64,000 bases of DNA from Bettongia penicillata ogilbyi (taxonomy: Eukaryota; Chordata; Mammalia; Diprotodontia; Potoroidae), in assembly GCA_023548195.1 (NCBI GenBank), contig JAJHZJ010000014.1, forward strand, positions 11,818,718 to 11,882,717. Reading direction: 5' to 3'. The notes beneath the pieces are model-generated. The model was not told the origin of the DNA. It worked only from the letters and a program-made list of their open reading frames with translations, and did no database searches. Positions 45,566 to 58,090 of the stretch are shown in pieces. Both the position numbers and the translations under genes were made by a program. The first letter of the stretch is position 1. Every line of letters starts with the position of its first letter.

Positions 45566-47640
45566 TTGCTGATTTAACCGTCTGTTCCTTCCTGAATGGA
45601 ACTCTCCAGTATTACTGAGATGTGTTCTTTCCATGATTTCCATATTGTTTATAGAATGAGTAATTTCTCTGATATTTCAACACACAAAAAACAAAAATAT
45701 CCATATTAGATAGCAAATTATTAAGTATTGTGTCAAGTTAAAATTTAAAGAGGTAATCTAAGGCATATTTTAAGCAAGAGAGCATTCTATTATCAGGACT
45801 TGAAATCTGAGAACAACAGAAGCACAGATCCTCTTTTTATGGTACCGAATAAAGAACAGAACAAGGTAGGTGACATCATGGGCTACATGGCAACATGATT
45901 GGTTATAAAATTAAGGTGTGGGAAACACAATAATTAGTTGAAAATTGAAAATGGAAGCTAACAACAAACCTGCTCCTCTCCTTCCTGGGCTGAGAAGTGC
46001 TTATTGATTGAGCTCACTTATAAGGTTGAAGATATTGGCCTAGACATCTTTAGAGAGGCAATCAGACATCATTGAGGGATAGCTTTGTGGTGCAAACATG
46101 TTAGAAGTAATTCCCTTATGGAGGACCATATCCCCCAAATTTAGCAGAGCTCCTTGAGGCAAGAATAGAATAGTTGTTAGCAAGAGAACTGGATTTCTAA
46201 AGTTACCTATTACAGGTCAGTGGAACACTGAATTAAATTTAGAGATAGAAACAACATACTCAGTTACAGGAGAAAATCAATTAACCATAAATAGGATCAA
46301 TAAGAAAATGATACAGTATTCATTTTAATTTTCTCACTATTATGTGCATACAGAAATCTCACATGCATTATGTCTGATGAATAAAAAGCTTGAGAATCAT
46401 GGTTTGTCAGTAATTTATCATTTTATTAATAATGTTAGCATGCTATTAATAAAAGGATAACCATTTGTCCATCTCTCTCAGACCAAACAAAGCTAATGGA
46501 ACTTACTCTACATTTATATGTCCATGGAAAAGTGAGTGTTTGTGAGGATAGAAATCAACTCTAACTGGTTAAGCATTATTGTGAAAATTAATACTATAAT
46601 GACAATAAGACCTTTTCAAATGAGAGTGTTGGGATATGTGACTCTGATCACTATGTTTTGACCAAAGAGAATTATCTGTTTCTATATCCCTTATCTGATA
46701 AATAGGAGAATCCACATTTTCCCAGACCTATCTGAGCAAAACACAATGACCAGAATCCCTCATTTCACCTAATAACCTTTAGAATACATCTGAGTTCTCC
46801 CTCTCAATATTAGCTCTGCACTTCAAAGTCTGTTTTAGTAGCCTATGGGGGTGATTCCTGAAAGAGGAAGTTGAAAAATGGAAAAAGCTTGGTCTTATTT
46901 ATATAAATAATTATTAAATATGAGAGAAATAGCTATTTCTCACATATGCATAGATTAAACATACCTCATGGAGAATAAAGTGTCCCATCACAACTTGTAA
47001 GGAAATATTTGTTCTTCTCTCCTTTAGCTGATGTAAGGAATTTCATCAGTCAATCTGAGGATTTTATGGCTTTAATCATGAAAGAAACTGACATTACTTG
47101 AGGAACTCCTAAAGACTGAGCAAACAATATAACCAGAAACCTGTTGAAGTAATTGGGCAAGCATTACTAGAATGTCTTATTCTAAAAGATTTAATTTCTT
47201 TTTCTAAGTAATTTTCTAAGTAAAGAAGTTCTAGTTTCTCAGGCACCCCCTCTCCATAATGCCTGGGTTTCTTGCACTCATCAGTAACCAGCTAGTGCCT
47301 TCCAGCAATGTTGACTCCACTGGCGCCACAACAAGAAAGTTTAGAGAAGAATTTCAATGCAATCGTCATGGTTGACACCTTGGACACTTGAGTAATCAGG
47401 TCATCTAACCTTAATGAAAAGATATGCACTGGATGTCATGTTAATTGTTAACCAAACTTCACTTTTGATCAGTGACTGAGAATTCGAAATGTTTGTTCAT
47501 GGATGCAGACACTCTTGTACTGACAAATATTGATGATCTTTTTGAGACAGAGTTGCTATCATCAGCACCAGATTCAGGATAACTGGACTGTTTCTATTCT
47601 GGACTCCTTGTTTATCAGCCTTCCATTGAAATACACAATC
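45566..47640. other. Long stretch without recognised gene
   Basis: AT-rich sequence between the L2 tail and L1 element B. I recognise no gene, V pseudogene or repeat, and no open frame worth noting. Confidence 0.5.
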
Positions 47641-48323
47641 AGGAGGATGGAGCCAAGATGGCAGAGTATGAACTAGTAGTCACTGAAACTCTAAGACAAC
47701 CTCCTTCAGATACCTCTGAAAAGAGAATATGAACAAATTTTAGAGTGACACAATCCACTAAGAGACATAGTGTGGCAAATTTACAACCCAGGACAGACTG
47801 GTAGGTCAATGAGAATGATCTGTTGCATGGGACTGGAGGAGCACACAGTGCATAGGTTGTGCCAGCACAGACCCCACCACATCAAAGCCCAGCAGGAAGA
47901 CCCAGGTGATCTAAAGCAGTAGCCGCACTGTGAAATCTCAACCATATCAGACCAGGACAGAAGCCCAGTGGAAATGAGTGAGAGAGAAATGCAGAAACCC
48001 AGGTAACTGCAGCAGGCACTCCTGAGAGTATCACTCCACAGAATAAAAGTCTGTAAGTCACCTACTTCAATTTCCAAGAGTCAAGAAGGTGAAGTGATCT
48101 GTAAGTGCTGTAACCCTTCCCTTGTTGACCTTGAAAAATTCGGAGAATATTTCCCCAGGAAAAATCCTGGAACAGTGGAATGAGGCAAAAGGGTAAACAG
48201 GCTCTTAGCAGATGACTCTAGGAAAATCGCAAAAGAGGTCCCTCTTGCTATGGCTGAAGGAAACCAGAGGCCAAGACTGGAGCTGTAGAAGGCCAGTACT
48301 GATGAGTCCAAAATGTAAGGTAC

Positions 48324-48736
48324 TGTCCAGGTTTTACTTGAGACTTGTACTAGCATAAATGATGATCATCTCAGGAAATCTGACTTCTGATAAGCAAAGA
48401 TGAGATCGTCCTGACCCTGACTGTGTACCCTAAGGCTGTTACACAGAAAGAACTAAGATATAGAAGTAAAAGATGTAAACTAAAAATGTTCTCATGGGAA
48501 TAACCTTGTTTGACTAAGAGAGCATATAAATCTTGACTCTCAGATCAATAAACCAGTCATGTACAGACAGTACATGTTTGTCTAACCTTCACTGCTGTAA
48601 TCTCTTTTTTTCTGTAACCACCGTGTCTCCTATCAGTCACTTGCTGGCACAGAGCTGTCCCAGATAGCCTCACCTCAGTTGAACCTGGCGGAGATCCTGA
48701 ACCCCAGGGGGGTGGAGCCCACAATCGTCAAGATCA
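48324..48736 (+). mobile_element. Solo LTR in the 5' UTR of L1 element B
   Basis: 413 bp from TGTCCAGG to AAGATCA, flanked by the 4-bp duplication GTAC (48320-48323 and 48737-48740). Inside are TATAAA (48525-48530) and a poly(A) signal AATAAA (48547-48552) followed by a TG-rich stretch, as in retroviral U3-R-U5. L1 element A has no equivalent sequence at this point. Strand taken from these signals. Gammaretrovirus-like duplication length; family not identified. Confidence 0.65.
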
Positions 48737-49109
48737 GTACCTCAGGTATACCTCAACACAGCCAGGGGAATAAGAAAGACAGTAGTGCAAATGGGATCCA
48801 CCATCTGCTGAGCCTGTCTGTGCTCAGAAGAGGAGACCTCCTATGGCCGGACCACATGTTCCCCACATTTAATGCAACTATGTCCAAGGTAACTCCTGGG
48901 AAACTCAGAGAGACTTCACCTGGTCTATGCTTTTGCACATCAGTCAGTTCAGCAACAGGTAAGCTACAAAATTTTAGCTTCTAGATGAAAGAAGCAGAGG
49001 CCACAATACACAAAGCCTCAAGTTATAAGCACAAGAAGAGTGGGACAGAGCCCCCTGTGCCCCAGAATCAAAGATACACTTTAAAAGACAAGAAAAGGGA
49101 GATCATCAG

Positions 49110-49695
49110 GAGAAAGAAGCAAATCAGAAGGGATAAGAACATAGAATCTTTTTTGTGGGGAGGAGGACCAAAACACAAATACTAAAGAGGTCAGCACTGA
49201 GACTGTGCTCCCATCGGAAATTTCAAAGGGGAATATGAACTTGTCTCAAGACCAAAGAACGTTGTTGAAAGAGCTCAAGAAGGATTTTAAAAGTCAAATT
49301 ACGGAACTGAAGAAAAACTTGTCAGTGATTTTAAAAATAGGAAAAAAGAAATCATAGAAGAACTTAAAAGGAAAATTGGACTAATGGAAAATGAAGCACA
49401 GAAACTAACTGGAAAAAATAACTACTTAAAGGGAACAAGTGGATAAATAGAAAAGGAGCTGCAAATGTCAGCTGAAGAAACCAAATTGGTAAAAATTAGA
49501 ATTGGACAAGTAGAAGTTAATGACTCTAAGAGACATCAAGAATCAGTCAAACAAAATCTAAAGAATGAAAAGATAGAAGAAAATTCAGAATATCTAATGG
49601 GAAAAACAACTGACCTGAAAAATAGATCCAGGGGAGAAAATGTAAGATTTATTGGTCTACCAGAAAGACATGAGGAAAAAAAGAACCTATGGATG
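49110..49695 (+). pseudogene. L1 element B ORF1, truncated by HAL1 junction
   Basis: Two open pieces: one ends ESFLWGGGPKHKY at 49185 and the other is 49465-49734 (KIRIGQVEVNDSKRHQESVK coiled coil, RSRGENVRFIGLPERHEEKK RRM-like core). The C-terminal domain is missing because the sequence switches to HAL1 copy 7 near 49695. Confidence 0.78.
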
Positions 49696-51804
49696 GAGAA
49701 AAGAGGGCAGAGCAGAAGGACGGACCTACTGTGACTGTCCCCCATAGCTCATAAAATAGGGTGTAAAAAATGACTCTTAACAAATTTGAGAGCAGAAGAA
49801 GCCACAAAATGACAGAGTGAAAAAGATTTCCAGCCCAAGACAGCCTGGAAGGCTCACAGGAAAGGTCTATTGCACCTCTCGCAGAGTGGAGCAAAGCTTA
49901 GCCTTGGTTATGCAGCACCACATGGACAGGAATGGAGCAAGATTCATGGTGCAGTAGCACGGTAGTAGTGGTGTTTCCAAGATGTCTTAATCCACAAACC
50001 CAAAGACAGCTTCCAGGATTAGTGAGAAAGCTCATTCATGTGGGTGAGAAGAGAGCAGGTCCTGCCCTAGCGTCAGGACCAGGGCAGCAGCAGCCACTGT
50101 GGCACAGCATCCATTTTGGGAGCCCTCAGCCTAAAGATCCCAGGGGGATAAATCAACTGATCAGGATCACATCCCTCAGTAGCAGTCCTGGGGTAAGGAG
50201 AAGCACTGGCATGCAGGAATTGGTAAAGGCTCTAGAGATGGAATTCTTCTCAGAGATCTACAGCAGAAATGCTGGTTGTTGCATCCGGAAAAGAGTGAAG
50301 GTCAGGAAAGGAGTAAACTTCTCTCCATTTTTGTGCCACCTTGGAGGAACTGAGAACTTACAGGTCCCAGAAGGATACCCTCTACTTGACTAAGGACTCA
50401 AAAGTCAAGCAATAGGCTAGGAAAATGACCAAATAGGGGGAAAATTAGACTGTAGAAGATAAATTTCCTGGTGAAAGAGTATTTTTTTCCATCCTTTCAG
50501 ATGTGGAAGAACAATGCTTACCATCAGGAAAAGACATAAAAGTCAAGGCTTCTGTATCCCAAACCTCCAAAATAAATAAGCAATGGTCTCAGATCATGGT
50601 AGAGTCCAAAAAAATATTTTGAAAATCAAGAAAGAGAGGTGGAGGAAAAATTGGGAAGAGAAATGAGGGGGATGAAAGAAAATGCTAAAGAAAATGCTTG
50701 CTAAAAGAGCTGCCAAAATCACTGAAGAAAACAATACCTTTAAAAATAGACTAACCCAAATGACAAAAGAGGTTCAAAAAACCAACGAGGAGAAGAATAC
50801 TTTAAAAAGCACAATTAGTCAAGTGGAAGAAGAGGTTCAGAAATGTCACTGAAAAAATAGTTCTTTAAAAATTGAAATGGAATCTAATGACTTTATGATA
50901 AACCAAAAAATTACAAAACACAACCAAAAGAATGAAAAAAATTGAAGACAATGTGAAATATCTCATTGGAAAAACAACTATCCTGGTTGTGTTTTGTAAG
51001 TTTGGGGTTTATCAGTCATTCTTGGTGAAAAGACCAGAGGTGAATAGAAAATTTGGGTTTCAAACACAAGAATCAGGAGAAGCATGACAAGGTTAACAGG
51101 AAAGAGAAGTCATAAGTGACTTACTAAAGTTCAACTGTTTACATTCGTGCACGAAAAGATAATATCTGTAATTTTGAAACTTTTCTTATTATTTGGGTAA
51201 TTGGAGAAATTATATACATAAAAAGACAGAAGCCACAGAGTGAGCTTAATAGGAAGGAATGATATCTACAAAAATAAAAAATTAGGAGTGGGAGAGAAAT
51301 ATATTGGGAGGAGAAAGGGACAAATGGAATGGGGCAAATTATCTCAAATAAAAGAAAAGGTTTTTCAACGGAGGGGAAAAGTGGGGAAGTGAGAGGTAAA
51401 TAGTGAAACACCCTCTCATCACATTTGGCTTAAAGAGGGAATAACATGTACACTCAACTTAGGAGGAAAATCTATCTTACACTACAGGAAAGTAGGGGAA
51501 AAATAAGTGGGGTGTGGGTGATGATAGAAGGGAGGGCAAATGGAAGGAGAGAGTAATTAGAAGTAAACACTTATGAGAAGGGATGAGATCAAAAGAGAGA
51601 ATAGAATAAATGGAATCAGGATGGGATGAAGGAAGGTTAATCTTTCATAACATGACTATTATGGAAGTCTTTTGCATAACTATGATGGGGAGGAAGAGAA
51701 GTTGGGGAGAGAAGTTGAAACTGAAAGTATTAGGAGTGAATGTGGACAACTGCTTTTGCATGCAACTGAGAAAAAAACATACATGTAATGGGTTATAGAA
51801 ATCT
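49696..51804 (+). mobile_element. HAL1 copy 7, inside L1 element B, internally deleted
   Basis: 5' end about 49696 (agagggcagagcagaaggac), 5' UTR, ORF1 remnant (about 50430-51060), and part of the 3' UTR to about 51804, where the L1 inter-ORF region resumes. Within ORF1, sequence jumps from aaaaacaactatcctgg (about 50985) to gtgaaaagaccagaggtgaa, losing the RRM-like core and most of the C-terminal domain. No A-tail or clean duplication at the 3' junction. Confidence 0.78.
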
Positions 51805-54800
51805 ATTTTGGCCTTTCATCTGATTTGGTTCAAAGAGGGAGCAACAAATTCACTTATGTATAGAAATCAAAATAGTTCTATAGGCAGTAGGAGGGTAAAG
51901 GGGAAATAAAAGGAGGGGGAACTTAAAAGGAGGGAAGAAGTAGTAAATGAAAAGGGGAGTACAGGGGAAGGGGCCTGAAAGAAGGGAGGGAAGAGTGAGA
52001 GAGGTGGTGTTCAATGATTAAACCTATTGTGTAGGAGAAGGTAGAAGGGAGAATGAAAAGTATTATCTGCAGGACTGAGGAAGGAAGGAAAGAAACAGAA
52101 ATCACAACTGTGAACGGGAATGGGATGAAATCTCCCATAAAATGGAGACAGACACCAGAATGAATCAAAAAATCTTAAACCAACAGTATGTTGTTTACAA
52201 AAAACACATTTGAAAAGGGAGGATACACACCCGGGAAAGGTAAGAGGTTGGAGTGGAAAATATCATGCTTCAACTGATGGAGGAAAAGCAGAAGTAGCAA
52301 TTCTAATCTCAGGCAAAGCAACATCAGAAATAGATCTAATGAAAAGATATAAGGAAGGAAACTATACCTTGCCAAAAGGCACCATAGACAATGAAGCAAT
52401 ATCATTACTAAAGATGTATGCTGAATCTGGTATAGCATTCAGATTCTTAGAGGAGAAGTTAATGGAGTTATGGGAAGAAACAGCAAAACAATAGTAGTGG
52501 GGGACCTCAAATTCTCCCTCTCTGAACATGATACATCTAATCTTAAAATAAACAAAAAAGAAGTTAAGGAGGTGTTAAAGCTCTGGATAAGGTAGATATA
52601 ATAGATCTCTGGAGAAAATTGAATGAGGATAGAAAGGAATATGCTTTATTGTCAGTGGTCCATGGAACATATAAAAAATTGACAGTGAAATAGGGTATGA
52701 GCACCTCAAAAGTCAGTGCAGAAAGGTGTCGAGAGTCAAAGCATCTTTCTTAGATCATGATGCAATAAAAAGTTATATGCAATAAAAGACCATGAAAAAT
52801 AAACCATAAATTAATTGGAAACTAAATAACCCAACCCTAAAAAATGAATGGGTAAAACAAGAAACCACAAAAGCAAACAGCAACTTCATTCAAGAGAATG
52901 AAAGTAATGAAGCGGCCTACCAAATCTAATGGAATATTGAAAAAGCAGTCCTTAGGGGAAGTTTTATATCTTTGAATATCTCCATGAATAAAATAGAGAA
53001 AGAGGAGATCAATGAATTGGGCATGCAGGTGAAAGACCTAGAAAATGAACAAGTTGAAAATCGCCAAGTAAATACCAAATTAGAAACACTGAAAAACAAA
53101 AGAGAGATTAATAAAATGATATTTAAGAAAACTATGAAACTAGTTAGTAAAACTGAGAATTGGTTTTATGAACAAACTAATAAAATTGATAATCTTTTGG
53201 TCAATTTGATTTAAAACAAAGGAAGAAAACCAAATTACAAATATCAACAACTGAAAGGGTGAACTCACATCTAAAGAGGAGGAAATTAGAATAATAAAAA
53301 GAAGGTACTTTTCCCAAATATATGCCCATAAACTCAACAATTTAAATAAGACAGATGAATATTTTAAAAAAATATAAATGCTAAGACTGACAGAAGAGGA
53401 AGTTGAATATTTATATAGCCCTATCTCAGAAACTGAACAAATCATCAGTGAACTCCCTAGGAAAAAATTTCCAGGGATGCATTCAAATGTTAATTCTATC
53501 AAACATTTAAAGAACAGTTAATTGCAATAAAATACAGACTACTTGGGAAAATTGAGGAAGAAAGAGTCTTCCCAAGTTCTTTTTATGATACAAATATTGT
53601 TCTGATACCTAAACCAGGAAGAGACAAAACAGATAAAGAAAGTTATAAACCAAGTTCTCTAATGAATATAGATGTAAAAATTTCTAAGAAGATATAAACA
53701 AAAAGAATACAGCAACTTATCCCAAGAATAACACATTATGATCAGTTAAGATTTATACCAGCAGTGCAGGGTTGGCTCAATATTAGGAAAATTGTCAGCG
53801 TTATTGATCATATCAAAACAAAACTCACAGAAACCATATGATTATCTCAATGGATGCAGAAAAAGCTTTGGACAAAGGACAATGCCCGTTCCTACTGAAA
53901 ACACCAAAATGTATGGGAATAAATGGAACTTTCCATAAAACAATGAGCATTATCTACCTAAAACCATCAGCAAGCAGTTTAAGCAATTGGGATAAGATAG
54001 AGGCATTTCCAATAAGGTCAGATGTGAAACAAACGTGTCCATTATCACCGTTATTATTCAATATGGTACCAGAAATGTTAGCTGTGGCAATAAAAGAAGA
54101 AAAAGAGATTGAAGAAATTAGATCAAGCAAAGAGGAATCAAAGCTATCACTCTTTGCCAATGATACGATGATACATTTAGGGAATTCCAGAGTCAAGGAA
54201 AAAACTACTTGAAATAATAAAACAACTCTGGCAAAGTTGCAGGTTACAAAATAAACCCAAACAAGTGTTCTGCATTTCTATATGTTACTAACAAAGCCCA
54301 ACAGCAAGAGATAGAAAGAGAAATCTAATCTAAAGCTAGGGTAGACACTATAAAATATTGGGAAGTCTACCTGGCAAAACAAATTCAGGGACTATATATG
54401 AACACAATTACAAGACACTTTTTGCACAAATAAAGTCATTTCGAAGTAAGAGGAAAAACATCAGTTGCTCGTGGGTAGACTGAGGAAGTATAATAAAAAT
54501 GACAATTCTATCTATATTAATTTTACTTATTTAGTGTGATACAAATCAAATTAACATATATTTTCTAGAGCTAGAAATAATAACATCAAATTCATGTGGA
54601 AGAACAAAAGTCCTGAATATCAGGGGAATTATTGAAAAGAAATTCTAGAGAAGGTGGCCTAGCTCTAGTAGATCTCAAATTGTATTATAAAGCAGCAATT
54701 ATCAAAACTCCTTGGTACTGGCTAAGAAACAGAAAAGTATACAATGGGAATAAACTAGGTACTCAAGACACAATAGTCAATGAATATAGCAATCTACTTT

Positions 54801-56255
54801 TTGATAAACCCAAGGACCCCAGCTTCTGAGATAACAACTCACTGTTCTACAAAATTGCTAGGAAAACTGCATAGAAGTGTGGTGGGAACTAGGCATAGAC
54901 TAATGCCTGACACCATACACAAGAGAAAGTCCAAATATGTACATTATCTAGGAATAAAGAGTGACACTGCAAACAAAGTAGTGGAACAAGGAATAGTGGA
55001 TTTATCAGATTTATGGAGAAGGGAAGAATTTTTTACCAAAACTAGATAGAAAGCACCATGAAGTGCAAAAGGGAGTGATTTTGATTACATTAAACTGAAA
55101 AGTTTTTCCACAATCAAATGCAATGCAATCAAGATTAGGAGGGAAGAAGAAAACTGGGAAAGAATTTTTTCAACTCGTGTCATTGATAAAGACCTGATTT
55201 ATAAAATATGTAGAGAACTGAATCAAATGTACAAGAATACAAGTCATTTCCCAATTTATAAATGGTCAAAGGATATGACCAGGCAGTTTTCAGAGGAAGA
55301 AATTAAAGACATCTCTAGTCATCTGAAAGAATGCTCTAAATAACAATTGATTGGAGAGATGCAAATAAAACACCTGTGAGATACTATGTCACACCTATCA
55401 GACTGGCTAACATGACCAAATAGGAAGATGATAAATGTTGGAAAAGATGTGGGAGAGTTGGAACACTAATTCATTGTTGGTGGAGCTGTGAGCTGATCCA
55501 ACCATTCTAGAGAGAAATTTGGAGTTATGTCCAAAGGGTTACAAAAATGTGTGTAGTGTTTAACCTAGCGATATTGCTTCAGAACTGTATCCCCAAGAAA
55601 TCATAAAAATAGACAAAGGTCCCACATGTACAAAAATATTTATAGCAGCACTCTTTGTAGTGACCAAAAACTGGAAGTCAAGGGGATGCCCATCACTTAA
55701 GGAATGGCTGAATAAATTATGATATATGAATGTAATGTAATATTATTGCACTATAAGAAATGATGAACAGGAGAACTTCAGAGAGGCCTGGAGAGATTTA
55801 TATGATCCGATAATGAGGAAAAGGAGCAGAACCAGGAGAACTTTGTACACAGCAACAACTACAGTGTGCAAGGATTTCTTCTGGTAAACTTAGAAGTTCA
55901 TTACAATACAAGGACTTAAAAGATTCCCAGTGGTCTTTTAAGGCAAAATGCCTTCCACATTCAGAGAAAGAATTATTGAATTCAATCACAGACTGGAGCA
56001 AATAATTTTCTTTGGTATTACATTTTGTTTTGTTATGTGATTTCTCCCAGTCATTTTAGTTCTTCTATACAACATGACTATGGTGAAAATATATTTATTA
56101 GGGATGTATGTATAAAACATATATAAAATTGTATGCCGTTTCAGGGAGGGAGGGAGGGAAAGGTGAGGGGGGGAGGGGGAGAGAGGCTAAGAAAAAATCT
56201 AGGTTACCTTGTAGAGATTGTGGAACACTGAAAATAAATAATTCAAAAAAAGAAC
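51805..56255 (+). mobile_element. L1 element B, right part (inter-ORF, ORF2, 3' UTR)
   Basis: Begins in the purine-rich inter-ORF segment (catctgatttggttcaaaga) and continues through ORF2 to a 3' UTR and A-rich tail near 56240-56255. The ORF1 C-terminal half is absent between the two parts. Confidence 0.87.
52160..55870 (+). pseudogene. L1 element B ORF2, broken
   Basis: Readable pieces: endonuclease 52210-52494 (AILISGKATSEIDLMKRYKE, EGNYTLPKGTIDNEAISLL), linker 52972-53214, RT 53838-54212 ([30 protein letters not shown]) and the C-terminal region 54632-55350. The RT active-site box reads FAND (54153-54164) where FADD is expected, so a catalytic Asp is Asn. Many frameshifts and stops. Confidence 0.87.
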
Positions 56256-58090
56256 AGAAAAGTTTCGGGTTACAAAATAAACCAAAATAAATCATTTGCA
56301 TTTCTATATATGAATAGGGCAAACTAATATAACACAAATTATAATTCTACCTAAATTAATTTACCATGCTAATCAAACTACCAGGTAATTATTTTCTAGA
56401 GCTAGAAATAATAACATCAAATTCATGTTGAAGAACAAAAGTTCAGAATATCAAGGAAACGAATAAGAAGAAAAGCTAGAGAAGGTGACCTATACTAGAT
56501 CTCAAAGCATATTATAAATCAGTAATCATCAAGACCACTTGATACTGTCTAGGAAACAGAGGGGTAGACCAGTGTAATAAGTTAGGTACTCAAGACACAG
56601 AGGTCAATGACTATAGCAATCTACTGTTTGATGAACCCAAAGACCCCAGCTTCTGTAATAAAAGCTCAGTCAAAAATTCCTGGGGAAATTGGATAACAGT
56701 GTGGTGAAAACTGAGCATGGACCAATGCCTGACACCATACACAGGAATAAAGTCTATATGGATGCATGATCTAGGTATAAAGGCTATTACTATAAATAAA
56801 TTCAAGGAGCAAGAAATAGTGTATTAGTGAGATTTGTGGAGAATGGACAAATTTTTGACCAAGTGATAGAGAATATTTTGAATTGCAAAATGGATAATTT
56901 TGATTATATTAAATTGAAAAGGTTTTGCATAAACCCAATGCAACCAAGATTAGGAGGGAAGCAGAAAACTGGGAAAGAATTTTTGCATCTGGTGTCTCTG
57001 ATAAAGGCCTCATTGCTAAAATATATAGAGAACTGAGTCAAATTTACAAAAATGCAAGTCATTCCACAATTGCTAAATAGTCAAACGATTTGAACAGTCA
57101 GTTTTCAGAAAAAGAACTTAGAGCTATCTATAGTCACATAAAAAAGCTCTAAATCACTATTGATTTCAGAGGTGCAAATCAACACATCTCTGAAGTACCA
57201 CATCACACAAATCAGGTTGGTTAACATGACAAATCAGGAAGTGTTCTGACACTCCCACATCTTCTCCAACATTTATTATTTATTTATAAATAAATGTTGG
57301 AGAAGATGTGGGAGTGTCAGAACACTAATACAGTCTTGGTGGAGCTATAAGCTGATCCAACCATTCTGGAGAGCAATTTGGAACTATGTCCAAATGGTTA
57401 CAAAAATGTGCATACACTTTGACCCAGCAATATCTCTTCTAGGACTGTTTCCCAAAGAGATCATAAAAATAGGAAAGCATCTTACATGTCCAAAAATATT
57501 TATAGCAACTCTTTGCTGTGGTCAAGAACGGGAAATCAAAGGGATGGCCATCAGTTGGGGAATGGCTGAACAAGTTGTGGTATATGAATGTAATGGAATA
57601 CTATTGTGGTATAAGAAATGATGAACAGGAAGACTTCAGAGGACAGTCTTATAGGAACTGATGCTGTGTGAAAGGAGAAGAATTAGGAGAACTTTATACT
57701 CAGTAACAACCACAGTGTGCGAGGAATTTTTCTGAAAGACATAGTCCTTCATAGCAAGGACTTAAAAAATTCTCAATGGATTAGAGACAAAACACCTTCT
57801 ACATCCAGAGAAAGCACTACGGAATTCCATCACAGAATGAAGCAGACCATTTTCTCTTGTGTTACAATTTGCTTTGTTCTGTTTTGTGGTTTCTCTCATT
57901 CATTTTAATTCTTCTATGCCACATGACTAAGGTGAAAATGTACTTAATAAAAATATATGTGTGGTACCTATATAAGATTACACTCCATCTCGGGGAAGGA
58001 GGGGGAAAAAGGGAGAGGGAGAGGTAAAAATATAAAATATATGGAAGTTATTGTAGAAAACTGAAAACATTTAAAATATTTTTTTAAAAG
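56256..58090 (+). mobile_element. L1 element C, 5' truncated
   Basis: Starts in late ORF2 (gggttacaaaataaaccaaa) directly after the tail of element B and runs through the ORF2 C-terminus (57394-57621: FDPAISLLGLFPKEIIKIGK, WGMAEQVV) to a 3' UTR and A-rich end at about 58060-58090. It contains the inverted repeat described separately. Confidence 0.85.
57240..57326. repeat. Perfect 38-bp inverted repeat with 11-bp loop
   Basis: Left arm 57240-57277 (AGTGTTCTGACACTCCCACA...), loop 57278-57288 (ATTTATTTATA), right arm 57289-57326 which is its exact reverse complement. The right arm is the normal L1 ORF2 sequence; the left arm is an inverted extra copy absent from other L1s here. Confidence 0.96.

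Larger units (their letters stand above)
47641..49695 (+). mobile_element. L1 element B, left part (5' UTR and start of ORF1)
   Basis: Starts with ggatggagccaagatggcag at 47643, followed by a 5' UTR alignable to element A (aatatttccccaggaaaaat, ggaccacatgttccccacat), interrupted by a solo LTR, and ORF1 from about 49110. ORF2 and the rest follow at 51805. Confidence 0.85.

Noticed and set aside
48985..49185. Start of L1 element B ORF1 at the ATG at 48985
   Set aside because: The segment matching element A's ORF1 begins only about 40 codons later (near 49110), so the upstream codons are probably 5' UTR.
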